A stretch of 64,000 nucleotides of DNA from Acholoe squamosa (lineage: Eukaryota > Annelida > Polychaeta > Phyllodocida > Polynoidae), in the NCBI GenBank assembly GCA_949317995.1, contig OX439044.1:9457141-9521140 (forward strand), read 5' to 3'. Made by a program: the position numbers and the translations under genes. A model generated the notes under the pieces. The model was not told where the DNA came from, searched no databases, and worked only from the letters and a program-made list of their open reading frames with translations. Below, piece by piece: positions 35,345-46,443 of the stretch (position 1 is its first letter; every line of letters begins with the position of its first letter).

Positions 35345-38300
35345 CATGTAACCATCCGTTGACACGATGGTGGATGAACCCTCCAAGAATATCCCACTAC
35401 CAACCTCTCATTAAACATGAGCAATAGTGAGACATCATCCAAGGAGCCAGGTTCAGAACAACGCACCTTTACATCACCTGGGCTAGACGCGCCCAACCAT
35501 TCCACAAGTGATACCACACACCACTTCCAGAGGCAAACTTCATCACCTGACACCTTCAAAATGACCCAGCTATACCCACCCGACACACCAAGGAACACCA
35601 CCCCTGGTAGGAGCTATACAGCGCCACAATCTGACGCCGACAGCGACAGCCCCAGGAACAGTCACAATAATTAGGATTCAGGGAACGGAACTACAGCACC
35701 TATAGTCCCCGACCCCCACCCTACAGGACCCGACCACACGACCTCCCACCACTACTCCTGCTCCTACTACTGAAGCAGAAGTTAACTCTCAATTGACTCT
35801 CACACCTCCAGGACTCTTGCACTGACGATGACGCGCACAGCCAGGATACCTTGATTCTGGAGCCTAAAAGCAAGTCTGGTCAATATGGACAGCAAGGTAA
35901 GGCCATTTTCGTTGATACAGAATTGACTAAGAGTGCAGTATCTGTTAACATGGACAACCACTTGTATAGAGCTCTCGTTGATTCTGGCGCCTCCTTGTTT
36001 TTATTAACCAGAAATGGTTGATAGAATAGCAAGCACACATTTTGAAATATGTTAGGAACCTTAGACTCACAGTGTTACTGGCTGTGTGACCCCTTATCCT
36101 CCAAAAACATCCCACAATGTCTATAGTCAGAGTATAGGCATTGCCCCCCCCCCCGCCCCCACCCCAGCTCTACACCCCAATCTATTATTCCTAACAAACC
36201 CACCCATGGTAACCTTCTTACCACCCTTGAAACAGACATACATAGAACCACCCAGACACTATAGGCAAATTTTCTTTGTGTAATAGATGTTCCCTCTCCA
36301 TTTCCTATATATTATTTCAGTGGAGAGTACTCATTAGAACCACCAAATTCACCTTTTTTTTTATGTTTTATTTTTCCACAAATTCCATTTATCCCCTGCA
36401 AAATATCAAACCTTAGTACCACAACTAAGTGGGTGACATTGCCAAAATTTTTATTTAATTTTCTGAAGGCTCAGGCAGCTGTAAACTGGATGATCTGGTT
36501 GGCACGCCACATAAATTACCCACGGTCACAGCGTACGCCCGGTTTGTGTCCCATTAAATTGGGGCATGCATGCGCCGGTTTGTTACAAGCTCAGGGCTCC
36601 TCTGTACCCTAAGGTATTACCAAATGACGGCCTACTGTAGGAGAGCAGCTCTCTTGCATCCTGATCTGTGTTTATACCTCTGTTTGCCATTGGTACTGGA
36701 ATGTTTGGTGAGACACTTAATCTAATAACTCAGCATGTTTCCCTGCTGTGTTAACACAACAGGAACAAGTGCACCCCTGGTAAGCTGACTAATCTCAGCT
36801 CCACAGCCATCACTCCCCTCCTAATCATACTACAATATCCAGATCATCCAATGATCATCCGCACCAAGGCCTGGGTGCCCCTTAAAATTTACAAAACAAC
36901 CAATAGCTAGGCCTCATGCCATATATGGGTGAGACATACCTCATCGGGAGGCATGTAATGGGGAATTAGCCAGCCTCATGAAGTGCTTATAAGCCTCACT
37001 CTACCCCCATCTTTCCCACTTCCCAAACAATATACCAAACTTACCAAACCCAGTCACCATATGGAGCAAGTATCCGGAGACCACAGGGCCAAATGCCGAG
37101 GCTGCCATGCAACCAGCCCAGGTAGGTTTTGTCTTATGTGTCCATTAGTAGCGTCATCAATCGTTATAGCATGACAATTATGGATTATGCCATCATGTGA
37201 CCCAGATACCCATTACATGCCAATGGTAGTGTGCACCCAGAGTGCTTTGTAAAATGTGATAGTTGAATTCGCAGTCCACTTCATGCCTTTCTACGACGAC
37301 CTGACCACTTTAGATCTTACTTATCAACCTTTTGGCAACACCCCACCCACCCCACCCACCCCACACACAATCCATCCTACCTCAGATTACCCATTTATTT
37401 AATACTAATTTTTTAAGCCTTAAGGCACCAAAGTCATATGGACTCAATCCAGGGTGGCCCATCCATAGCCTTCTAGGCCCACATGGCAAATAGGAGCAAG
37501 GCCATGGATCTGTTTGGCAAGCTGTTCATTGTTATCAAGCCAAACGCCCCCACCACTGTATTGAACCATCTTAGCCCACTAGTCACTAAACCTCTTACAA
37601 AAAGTCAGGGTAAAAATACATCAATTACTAGCCATAGATTAACCTAACAAGCTGGTCTATTTTAGAAATTATGTCTAACAGTGTCCTATTAGTAACACAC
37701 CCCAAACAACAAACCCCCCAAAATTTTGTATAAAAGTTTTCATTTTTCCGACCCAAAATTCACTGCGCCCCACACCCCACCCTTTTCTCTCACACAAAAC
37801 CAAGCACCCCCCACACTCAACCACCCAAGCCCTATTTCCCCCCAAATCAGAATTCGTATGAGTCACTATTGCAGTACATGTGCACTGGCAAAATCAAAAC
37901 AAACCGTTTTGTCAGTATACCCGTAACCATAACAACGGGGGAAACACCCACTCTATTTATAGAAAAGGTGTCCCCACGCTGTAATAGTGAATGCCCGGCG
38001 AGTTTAGCCACGGCATCGTCCCCCGATCCAGGAGAGCATACCTGATAGAAGGCTCGGGCCCAAACGGTGGCAAAGCAATTTGGGCTCTGCTAAACCCCAA
38101 GAAGCCCAGCGCCCCAACTATCTATATATGTTTAAACTCAACCTGGCTGAGAGGGCCACATACGCAGTCTATGGTAGGTAAAATTTCGACTCACCATTCC
38201 AACATGGCCAATTTTGGTTCATGATGGAGACCACCGTCCCACCTCATCGACTACCGGCCACCCCCCACAATCATATAACTTAGGACCGTCCCGAGGTTAT

Positions 38301-39354
38301 ACCCAAATGTCAGTAGCGTTTGGAAGATACCATCACACTTATGTGGGGATGGCAGGTAGCCCTTACACATACGCCACAAAGACGCTTATGTGGGGATCGC
38401 CCCCCCCATCTAGCCTACCCTTTACCCCCACCCCCCCACACCGAACCCCCCAACCTCCACAAGACGCCCAAAGCACATCCATACACAGCCATCATCAAAC
38501 ATAATGAGCTAAACAACATCATAGCCACAGCTAAGCCTAACTAACACAATAGATCGGCCTACACTAATGTTCATCACTAATTGGCACCGGCTGCAGCGTC
38601 TGGTTCGACAACTTTCGCGCCATACGTGGCAACACGGTGCCATCTTGGTTTCGTTTTAATTACCGAAACCCTTCTGGCTTGCCTCTCTAGGTGTTATAAA
38701 ATTCATCACCTTTACCACTGTTTTTCAAGCTCAACTATGACATGTATTTATGAGTTTTAGTCAAATTAGTTATCCATAATCAACAGGTTGTATACATCCC
38801 ATTTTTGTATATTTTCATGAAAATTACCATGTTTCTAGTCAACAGTAACACTGAATACCACCTTGACTTATACCTTATACCCGACTGTGTAGCGGACCCT
38901 ACACAACTTCAGTTATGAGCCTTGGTAATGTAGAGCCAAAAACTCATCAACCTTGTGTTGATTGTTGACCCCACAATACCAAGAATCACCAAACTTGGTT
39001 AGTTTTCATCTGGATATATTTCATTGCGTATTAATGTATAAAACCAACATGTTATCAAATCAGAAAAATTTTCATTTTCCCACGATAACATACCGGTACA
39101 TATATATTTTAAGCATTGTACATATCCCGGCATTTAAAACCTGTATATATACATTAAGTCACTTGATCCACACAAAACTTTATTTTTGTAATTCCATAAA
39201 GGAACCCTTTTTTTATACTGCATATAATGTCAAACCCATCAGGTTTTTCACAAAACCCAGTATTTGTATCATAATACCCATAATTGTCAATGGACTTTTC
39301 TACTTATTTTTCTCCCTTTACACTCGTGCAGAGACGAGTAGGAATGTGGGGATT
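35345..39354 (+). mobile_element. Non-autonomous interior (copy B) with gag and protease scraps
   Basis: Begins with the last 20 bp of an LTR and the leader, then a deleted gag frame (35417-35674, MSNSETSSKEPGSEQ to SHNN plus TAG). A protease-region scrap follows at about 35870-36005 (GQQGKAIFVDTELTK, ALVDSGASL). From 36060 to 39354 there is no gene. This part is the reverse complement of 2219-6700 in element A, minus a block of about 1.13 kb at the position corresponding to 38668. Simple C-rich and CCCCACCC strings occur, mirroring the G-rich strings of A. Confidence 0.8.
35417..35674 (+). pseudogene. Internally deleted gag remnant of copy B
   Basis: Twin of the frame at 7327-7070: the same start, the same internal jump to the gag C-terminus (SDADSDSPRNSHNN) and the same TAG. 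The shared deletion shows that A and B descend from one non-autonomous master copy. Confidence 0.75.
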
Positions 39355-41195
39355 TGTCAATGGACCATTCTGGGTATTATTATTATTATTTTTCATATTT
39401 ACTAAATTCTTCGCCATATAAAGCCTAAGCTCTGCCTATGATCCACACTCAATAATCTCCTGTATTCCTCAACAGGAACCAGGACCCTTTAGTCATCACA
39501 AACACACTTCCTCCATTAGACTCTGTGACATAAGGTACAAGGATGTAATAACATTCCAACCTTATCTACTCAGTCCAACTGGAGGAAGTACGATCCACTC
39601 GTGGTGCCATATTTGGAATGAAAGGATATTTCACAATCTCCTCTCAATCCTCATTAACATAATCTAACCACAGGTGGCACTCTCTCTTTATGACATGTGT
39701 CACTATTTTATTGAGCCACATGTACAGAACATTTCACAACACTGTGAGCTGCTCAAGCCCTTAGTATATAAGGTAGCTTGAGCAGCTCCCAATCCATCTA
39801 GGGTAGAGTGACCTTGAGTCGTCCAGGTACCTTGAGTCGGCCATTTTGCTTGGTTTTGGGCACAAAATGAAGGTGTTAATGAATATATTAGTATATTCTA
39901 AGCTATTTGCACTGGTGCTATATAGCAAGATATGCTATAAGCTATCTTAGCATTTCTTTGGAATATAAGTCTAGCACCTTTCAGGACCTATGGATGACAC
40001 TAGAATTTGTAAATTATTCTTGAAGTCAGATAAAGTTTCATGATGATTTTCCAGCAAAAAAAATGATAGATTAGTGATAATGTGATATTGAACAAGTAAC
40101 AGAGTTAAACCTAACTAAAATTGAAATAAAGCATTGCATTCATACTCTGTAAACATCATTTAACTTGAAATTATTCCTTTTATAGTGTTCAGTGCAAAAG
40201 TCAATAATCTGCTGTATAGAAGTTGACTCATGGTATGATAAGACTGACCCAAGGTGTCTTTGAGCAATACAGGTACCTTGAGTCGGCCACTATACATGTA
40301 CCTTGAGTCGGCCACTATTGCTTTTTGGTCCAAGATGAACTTAGTAGTGACCATTTCATTGGGTTCTAAGCTATTTACACTGATAGAATATGTTGAGCTG
40401 TAGCACCTGCTATCATTCCATCTTTGGGAAAGAGAATGTAGCACTATCCATTATTTTTCAACAAAATCAACTATATTCTACCAATTAGGTAGAGAGGTCT
40501 TCTGATAGATTGACAGCCACTTTGAAATAACGGACAGCTGATAAATGGGGATAAGTTTGCTATGATTTATGTTTACCCAAGGAACAGTGATAATCAGCAT
40601 TGTAAATAGTAAAATCATTACAGAAACACTCTGACCAAGATCACTTAGCCAAGAATAAACATTTTCCTTGTATTGCTTTATAAGTACACTCTTTACTATG
40701 AATTAGTTGAGTCATTTTATGATGTGTCTGACTCAAGGTACCACAGTGGCCGACTCATGGTACTGATGAAAGAAAATTGACATCTATTGAATAATGGGTG
40801 CTCAAAGAGCTCCATGACTATGGGTATGAAAGTTGTAACATCGCTGGATGGAAAGAGTAAGACATCTGGGTAATATTTATATCCATTTTTAGATGACCCA
40901 TGCAAGTTTTCCCACTATTACAAAGATCCTAGAATAACTAGTAGGTTGTAAAGAGGCCCAGGTGGACGACTCATGGTCACTTTACCCTATTCTAAGATCA
41001 TCTCTCCCAACTTACACCTTACACCTATACCTAGAACCTACGACAGGTTGAGCTATAGGATCGGAGGCAGAGCTTAGATCTTGGCGAGTGTTATCATTGT
41101 TACCACCTTTATGAAACACTCATGTCAGCTATGCAATAAAAGGATCGAATGAACTTCCCTGGATTCCGTGTATATTCACTTCACCACATGTAACC
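39355..41195 (+). repeat. 3' LTR of the composite element, interrupted and 3'-truncated
   Basis: The LTR starts at 39355 after a purine-rich tract (GAGTAGGAATGTGGGGA, possible PPT). It breaks at 39800 in the CATCTATTCTAAG repeat and resumes at 40988. It ends at ...CATGTAACC (41195) without the last CGTCCGTTGACA-type bases, so the right border is lost. Confidence 0.82.
39801..40987. mobile_element. 1187-bp inverted-repeat transposon inserted at TA
   Basis: The left end GGGTAGAGTGACCTTGAGTCG is mirrored by the right end CGACTCATGGTCACTTTACCC, giving an inverted repeat of about 24 bp with two mismatches. TA flanks both ends (39799-39800, 40988-40989), and the LTR sequence reads continuously if the insert plus one TA is removed. 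TA duplication is typical of the Tc1/mariner group. No transposase is present. The inner sequence repeats ACCTTGAGTCGGCCA (about 39829, 40271, 40297) and its reverse form near 40733-40760. Confidence 0.8.
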
Positions 41196-41199
41196 AGAT

Positions 41200-41515
41200 G
41201 GAAATTTGCCACTATTAGGTTTTACCTTCATAGGTAAATATCTAGTATTATTCCACGATTTCTGGGATTCTCAGTGCTTTTCCTGGATATTCCCATGCAC
41301 ATACCAGTCGATATTGCACACAATGATGCCTGCATCATGACTTTTGTAGGGTGTGCAGTTATCCAAGGATAACAGGCACCCGGTGCTGTTATCCATGGAT
41401 AACCTGCACACCTTACATGTCCCTACATGTCATATGTTACATGTTAAAACCCACGATATTCCATGGCCAGGGCAGGGCTTGAACCTGCAGTCTCAGATCC
41501 CTAAGTAGCTATAAG
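41200..41515 (-). repeat. tRNA-derived SINE-like repeat (reverse copy)
   Basis: Reverse-orientation relative of 20798-21060: B box GGTTCAAGCCC at 41485-41475 on the minus strand, then the same TTATCCATGGATAAC and TTATCCTTGGATAAC words and the TATGTGCATGGGAAT block. It abuts the truncated LTR end. Confidence 0.65.
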
Positions 41516-42126
41516 GTTCTTAGGGGTAGTTCGCCTATGGGGTTTTCAATGCTAAAACGCTAATGAACTACCTGTTGCGTGAAAATTTGTCCTCAGATGA
41601 CTCCACCTACCCTACCCACATCCATGCATGCCCCATGCACTCATGCAAATATACATATGCATGGATGCATATACACATACAACACAAACACACATATGGG
41701 CATGCACTGCACATACACAATAGAGGTAAAGTAAAGTACAGGGCTATATAATTAGATTTTATTCTAACACTAGACTGTTTCAGATAAAAAACTTTTTTAA
41801 TGGAGAACTAAGCATGGGTCCTATATCTAATAATATCTATTCAAGAGCATTCGTGTGTTAGCAAGGTAGGGTTCATACAGAGGTCAGCTATGTGCTTATA
41901 TGATCATATTACAGATGTCATAAAATCTCTCACCCAATAAATAAGTTTTCTTATCACTTTTATTACTGAGCGGTTGATATATTAGGTGTGTTGCATTATC
42001 TGACAGCTATATGATAGTTGCTGAATGGGTACAACCTGCTCAGTATATTAAAAAGTCACCTGAGGGACCAAATACATTGGGTAAATATATTTCCGTCAGT
42101 AAGGACCTTCTGGAATTCGGTGCATT
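41516..42126. other. Stretch left of element 2
   Basis: No gene supported. It contains CA/CATGCA-rich simple sequence at about 41605-41725. The left border of element 2 should lie here, but I could not identify a terminal repeat because its partner would be outside the window. Confidence 0.35.
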
Positions 42127-42858
42127 ATGAAGTTTTTCCTTTGGATCAGCATTTTCCTGGTTTCTACAGTTCCCAGCGATATGCAGATAAATGTGGTTTC
42201 TTGTGGTATGCCCAATAAGTGTCTGTGTTCTGACAGTCGTTGGATTGTCCTTTGCGATGGATCAAACATTGAGTTTCTCCCTCTTTTTGAAACTGAACCC
42301 AAGGTATGTAAACTTCTCATCATACAGAACACTTCTATCAGATCATTTCGAGCATTAAAGCTTTCTGCATGGAGCGCATTGATTGAACTACATGTTACCG
42401 GTAACAAAAATATACGCTGTTCCCAGGAAAGAGAAAAGCTGCAGAGCAAGTGTTTACGCCATAACATCACTTTAGTTATGCCTTGTGAAGACAATATACA
42501 TACTACAAAAAAATTGTTACTGCAGAGAATACACATGCTACACGCTATTCCACACCTGTTTTTAATGAGACTGCTACAGAAACTACCATTCCCCCGAACA
42601 CCCTGACTCCAACTAGAATAACAACTAGCACCAGTCATAGTGTAACTATGGCAACCACTATGAACAGCACTATAACCTCTCGACCATGTACATTCTTCAA
42701 AACAGTTGTCAATAGTCGGGTTACTTCTCGTCATAGTGGTTGTTACTCTCTCTGGTGTTCTTGGATGTTCTATCTATAGGAGGAGAAGAAGGAGGCCCCA
42801 TACTCCTAATTTTATCTACAACAACATTTATCGCATGACTGAGACATCTTCTGTATAA
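42127..42858 (+). CDS. LRRNT-type I membrane glycoprotein 1 (element 2), frameshifted
   Basis: The ATG at 42127 begins a signal peptide (MKFFLWISIFLVSTVPS). Cysteines at 26, 32, 34 and 43 follow, in the LRRNT-like pattern C-x5-C-x-C-x8-C (CGMPNKCLC), with leucine-rich segments (ALIELHVTGNKNIRC) and a Cys-capped end. The frame changes at an A-run near 42507-42513 into a Thr/Ser/Asn-rich mucin-like stalk (about 42525-42700). It changes again near 42710 into a membrane segment (GLLLVIVVVTLSGVLGC) followed by YRRRRRR and a tail ending at 42858. The topology is a type I surface protein. Role unknown; attachment or host-recognition is an inference. It is related to the gene at 60042-62232. Confidence 0.6.
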
Positions 42859-42908
42859 TTTTCAAGTTCCAGTAAGTCTGATTGAGCCCAACACAGCCGA
42901 AATACAAT

Positions 42909-43575
42909 ATGGCTGTTTTATTAGAACCTGAAGTTCTTACAGCTAGTGAGTTCCTTTTGAGACGTGCATGTACTATGTGTGTGTCGGGTCCTTCACGTTC
43001 TGGTAATTTAAATGATATGTATGCAGATGAGGACATTCCTAAGACTATATTATATTGCTACACGGTAGAACAACCGATATATATGCTGACATTAATGAGA
43101 ATATGTCTAATGTGCATTTTAACAAAGGAATGCCTAGCAAAGAGCTAATAAACAGTTTTGGTGAAAAGGGGCACAAAATGATTATACTTGATGACATGAT
43201 AACAAGAGTTCAGAAATCAGAGGACATGTTGGAGATGTTTCTTGTGGAATCCCATCATCTTGACATCACTGTTGTTTATTTGACTCAGAATATATTTCAT
43301 AAAGAAAAAATACAATAGAACTATGAGTCTTAATACTCAATATATAGTTCTGTTTAAAAATCCTCATGATAGCAGTCAAATAGCCTATTTGGCACGTCAG
43401 GTATTCCCTCAATCACCTCAGACAGTGTTAGAAGCATATCACGACGCCACAGGAAGTGTTAAATATGGTTATCTATTTATAGACCTTACTCAAGAATGTA
43501 AGGATAGCATGCGTCTGCGTGCATGCATCACACCTGAACTTCATACACTGGTATACGCACCTTTAAGGTAAGCCT
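42909..43575 (+). pseudogene. Packaging ATPase (FtsK/HerA-type), degenerate
   Basis: Would pump element DNA into capsids. The start MAVLLEPEVL leads to SGPSRSGN, where a Walker A loop (GPSGSGKT) is expected. The Lys is absent and the following helix appears to be deleted. ILYCYTVEQPIY, then KGHKMIILDDMI (Walker B, DD) and DITVVYLTQNIF (sensor-like TQN) are intact. MSLNTQYIVLFKNPHDSSQ, ARQVFPQ and GYLFIDL complete the family order. The frame changes in an AT repeat near 43075 and again at an A-run near 43307. Loss of the P-loop Lys suggests the protein is inactive even apart from the frameshifts. Confidence 0.72.
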
Positions 43576-43630
43576 CCCCCTTTCAGGACATCAGACTGTG
43601 GAGTACTTGGGGTGTTATATGAACAATATA

Positions 43631-43948
43631 ATGGACTCAGACAGACTAGAGAAAAATAGACCCTTTCTGGAATTCATAGCTAACTCACCTTCTAAGAGGC
43701 AGAGACAGGTGCTTTTAAAGACAGCTACAAAGGAACACGTCTCGGCAGTGTGTGAGGTAATACTCAACACCCTAGCAGGTAACATCAGTCTGACTCCCGA
43801 TGAACTGAAGAGTGTAGCTGTATACAAAAAGGATTTACGCCGTCTAGGGTGTAGAAAGCGCACTGCCTGGAAAACCAGACGCTCATTACTTAAAAAAGTG
43901 GGGAAAATCATATCTTTTCTCATTGGTAAAGCTTTACAGAGAGAATGA
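43631..43948 (+). CDS. Small basic conserved Polinton protein
   Basis: From the ATG at 43631, about 105 residues: MDSDRLEKNRPFLEFI, then RQVLLKTATKEHVSAVCEV, LNTLAGNISLTPDEL and a Lys/Arg-rich tail with a short hydrophobic end. Animal Polintons commonly carry such a protein (PFLxxxxxSPxxxRxxLLxxA...ALCEVxLNxLxGxIxLTP) between the ATPase and integrase genes. Function is unknown; the basic tail suggests nucleic-acid or membrane contact. An alternative upstream start is 43619. Its stop overlaps the next ATG (ATGA at 43945-43948). Confidence 0.65.
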   Translation: MDSDRLEKNRPFLEFIANSPSKRQRQVLLKTATKEHVSAVCEVILNTLAGNISLTPDELKSVAVYKKDLRRLGCRKRTAWKTRRSLLKKVGKIISFLIGKALQRE

Positions 43949-44233
43949 GACATACTGAAAAATTTGTTCTTTTACCCTACTCAGAATACATCAAGTCAAA
44001 GACATATTTTCAGTCAAAGTCGAAAGGTTTAGTAGAAACCCCTGACCCCGAAATAAACCCTAAAGATTCTAATGATTAAAAGAAAAAGATCTGACGGGTA
44101 AAATAGATACGGGTCATGATGAATTTAGCGTGAGCAACTTTGTTTCATTTTTGAAACAGTGTGAGGAGAACCCTAACCATGCATGTTTAGATTCATTTTC
44201 AACATCATCTCTTACACCTAGTATAGAGTCATA
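43945..44233 (+). pseudogene. Short protein in the 'VLV' position, frameshifted
   Basis: Starts MRHTEKFVLLPYSEYIKSK in an ATGA overlap with the previous gene, stops at about 44080 and continues one frame over as IDTGHDEFSVSNFVSFLKQC to the TAA near 44231. Position and the basic start with VLLPY match the small protein that precedes integrase in Polintons (compare 9462-10057), but it is shorter and the C-terminal IxDLxxD block is not evident. Confidence 0.4.
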
Positions 44234-44250
44234 AAGTTGGAAAATAAAAC

Positions 44251-45408
44251 ATGGCTTCAAGAAAAAAAAGAGGTAAGGGGCGCAAAAAAAAAGGACTGGG
44301 AAATAGCATCAGCGAAAAAAAATTATTATGACCCATCTAAACCAGGGAGTTTCAGCGGGGCTAGCAAAGCTGTTTTTCAAAACAATGGAAAAAGTCGTAA
44401 AGAATTGAAAAAAAAGTTCAAGACTTGGCTGGATGAGCAGGAGACCTATAAAAGATTTTCAACTCCTGTTAAGTTAACGACATATTCTAGGATAATATCA
44501 CCTCGAATAAATTATATGTGGGATGCTGATTTAATGGATATGCATACACTGTCACATTATAATGAAGGTGTAAAATTTGTATTGCTCTGTATAGATATTT
44601 TTTCCCGTCAAACATACACAGAGAGCCTGAAGAGCAAGAACGCTGAGGACGTTAGTGCAGGGTTCAGCAAAATATTTGAAAAGGCAACCCCCCGAGTTCT
44701 ACGTACTGACGCTGGTAAGGAATTCACAGCCAATAAGGTGCAAGAATTATTCAAAGAGAACAAGATCAAACATTATATAGCTTATAATGATGGGAAGGCT
44801 TCCTATGCTGAACGCTGTATTAGAACTGTAAAAATCGAATTATCAAATATCTTTTCAGCAAAAAAACATATAAATGGTTTGATGAATTACCCAAAATAAC
44901 TGATTCATACAACAGAACTGTACATTCCAGTATAGGTATTGAGCCTATAAATGTAACATCTGCAAACAGCAAAGAGATTTTTGATTATCAGTATAAAAGT
45001 GTAACTCGCAAGGAATTGAAGAATAGCAAGAAAAAAGAAAAAATCAGGTCTGAGCTTAGACGGTTTGCACCTGGTGATCAGGTACGCCTTGCAGTAAAGA
45101 AAGGCCCCTTCACCAAAGATTATGAACCAAAATGGACTGAGGAGGTTTTTGAAGTTGTTAAATCAACAATAAGAGACGGTATACCTGTATATTTTCTCAA
45201 AGATCTTAAAGGTGAAGAACTGAAAGGCTCTTTTTATGGTGTGGAGCTTCAGGGGAGTACACATGATGCTAATAAACATTTTGAAATAGATGAAATATTG
45301 AAAGAGAGAACATTAAATGGTGTGAAACAGTATTTTGTGAGTTTTAAACATTATCCAGCTAAATCTAACGAATGGGTTTCAGCAAAGGATGTAAAAGATT
45401 TAAAATGA
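44251..45408 (+). CDS. Polinton integrase with chromodomain, one or two frameshifts
   Basis: RVE-superfamily integrase. YYDPSKPGSFSGASK and KKFKTWLDEQETYKRF form the conserved N-terminal segment. The DDE residues lie in WDADLMDMHTL, RTDAGKEFTANK and YAERCIRTVKIE. After the frame change at an A-run (44865-44871) come NRTVHSSIG, FAPGDQVRLAV, an SH3-like stretch and a chromodomain (FEIDEILKERTLNGVKQYFVSFKHY). The start is uncertain: the ATG at 44251 gives a Lys/Arg-rich leader in another frame, joined through A-runs near 44262 and 44285. The stop overlaps the next ATG (45405-45408). Confidence 0.82.
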
Positions 45409-45969
45409 AAGGCTTCTATTTATTCCTGAATAAAAATGACAATAAAACATTAAGACCTGATAACAACGGAACTTCTTTCACCATTGCCCTTCCAGAACGT
45501 GTAAAATTAGAGAGAGGTAAATGGTCTTGTGGGTTAGTAGAGTGTTGTGTAGAAATAATTAAAAGAGAACACAAGACATATTATATCTGCTCAGATCTTG
45601 TCAGTTTACAAAGTGTTGGTCACGCTGGCCTACCTGTGTTAAGAGCATTTAATACTTCAGCCATCTCACTCCCCCCCAGAATAAATCTCCAGCAGGGTCT
45701 ACCGGTATAGCAGATCAAGATGAAGTATGTTCACACAGTAGAGATGCAGTATCTATTGTCAGAAAGTGCTCTGAATGTTCAAATTTTATAGAGTTTGCAA
45801 GAAACTATGTTAATGTCATAAATTATGAATATAATCACATCATTTACATGCCTGTAAGATATGGTGAATTTGATAATATAACAATATATCTCAAAGGGGA
45901 TGACAGGTATACACCAGTAACCTCAGTAGGGATAGTTACCTGTGTGCTCCATTTTATTCCAGATCTGTG
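45405..45969 (+). CDS. Minor capsid (PX/penton-like), frameshifted
   Basis: MKGFYLFLNKNDNKTLRPDN, then SFTIALPERVKLERGKWSCG and GLVECCVEI match the N-terminal layout of Polinton PX (FYLTLPSN..., ..NTxxxFTxxLPxxxxLxGxWEVGLxEI). The frame changes at a C-run near 45670-45676. The C-terminal half ends YEYNHIIYMPVRYGEFDNIT...VLHFIPDL (stop 45967-45969), as in PX proteins that end YxPVxxxxFxxIxI...VxLHF. It probably forms the vertex of the capsid. It sits between integrase and capsid genes, as in element 1. Confidence 0.62.
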
Positions 45970-45972
45970 AAC

Positions 45973-46380
45973 ATGATGTTAAACGAGCATGTACATAATC
46001 TTCTCCATAATAAAAATACCCACAAAAAAGTTGTAAAATTCAGCTCAAGGTATGGACGCAGAAAAAACAGGCCTGGTAATATGATTATTCTTAGAGCTGC
46101 TAAGACGCATCATGTAGAACCTCCTCCTGAATCTAGCCCTCCTGTTTTAAAGGAGCACGAGGTCAGTGTGAAACGGGCAGAATCTGAATTACAGGAAACT
46201 GATTCTTCCAACTGTGACAAGACTGAAAAGAACTCTGAGTCAGACTCACGTGACGCTGGGGTTGTCAGTAGTACCAAGACTGAATACCCCCCTATACACA
46301 AACTTAGAGCAGAGACGGATAGTGGGGGGAAAAGACCTGCAGGAAAGGGGTCTAGTGGTAAGCCAAGGAAAAAACCTTGA
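45973..46380 (+). CDS. Unknown basic protein with acidic Ser/Glu-rich C-terminal half
   Basis: About 135 codons (an overlapping GTG at 45967 is also possible). The first 50 residues are basic (HKKVVKFSSRYGRRKNRPGN). The rest is Ser/Glu/Asp-rich with a Gly/Lys end (GKRPAGKGSSGKPRKKP). No hydrophobic core; probably disordered. The place between PX and MCP is where Polintons and adenoviruses keep core or minor virion proteins, so a DNA-condensing role is possible but only inferred from charge and position. Confidence 0.5.
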   Translation: MMLNEHVHNLLHNKNTHKKVVKFSSRYGRRKNRPGNMIILRAAKTHHVEPPPESSPPVLKEHEVSVKRAESELQETDSSNCDKTEKNSESDSRDAGVVSSTKTEYPPIHKLRAETDSGGKRPAGKGSSGKPRKKP

Positions 46381-46443
46381 ACATCTAAGAAAACCAAGCA
46401 TTCAGACATATTCACTTAACCTGTTTTTAAAAACTAAAGCGAC

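Larger units (their letters stand above)
28572..41195 (+). mobile_element. Composite Ty3/gypsy LTR retrotransposon (autonomous 5' part joined to non-autonomous copy B)
   Basis: From the left: 5' LTR, gag, protease, RT, RNase H and the first residues of integrase to 35343. The sequence then switches abruptly into the last 20 bp of an LTR (35345-35364), a second gag start (35417) and the long non-coding interior known from element A, ending with an LTR at 39355-41195 that lacks its last 11 or so bp. The integrase core is absent. The join can be explained by template switching between co-packaged RNAs or by nested insertion followed by deletion. Nothing at the join looks like a target duplication. 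Confidence 0.75.

Noticed and set aside
28540..41220. Target-site duplication for the composite gypsy element
   Set aside because: The 3' LTR lacks its terminal bases, so flanks cannot be compared; the bases beside the two ends do not match.
43560..43590. Very short intron between ATPase and the small basic gene (AAGGTAAGC...TTTCAG)
   Set aside because: It would be only about 20 bp, too short for spliceosomal removal, and the ATPase frame ends naturally at the TAA inside the GTAAG.
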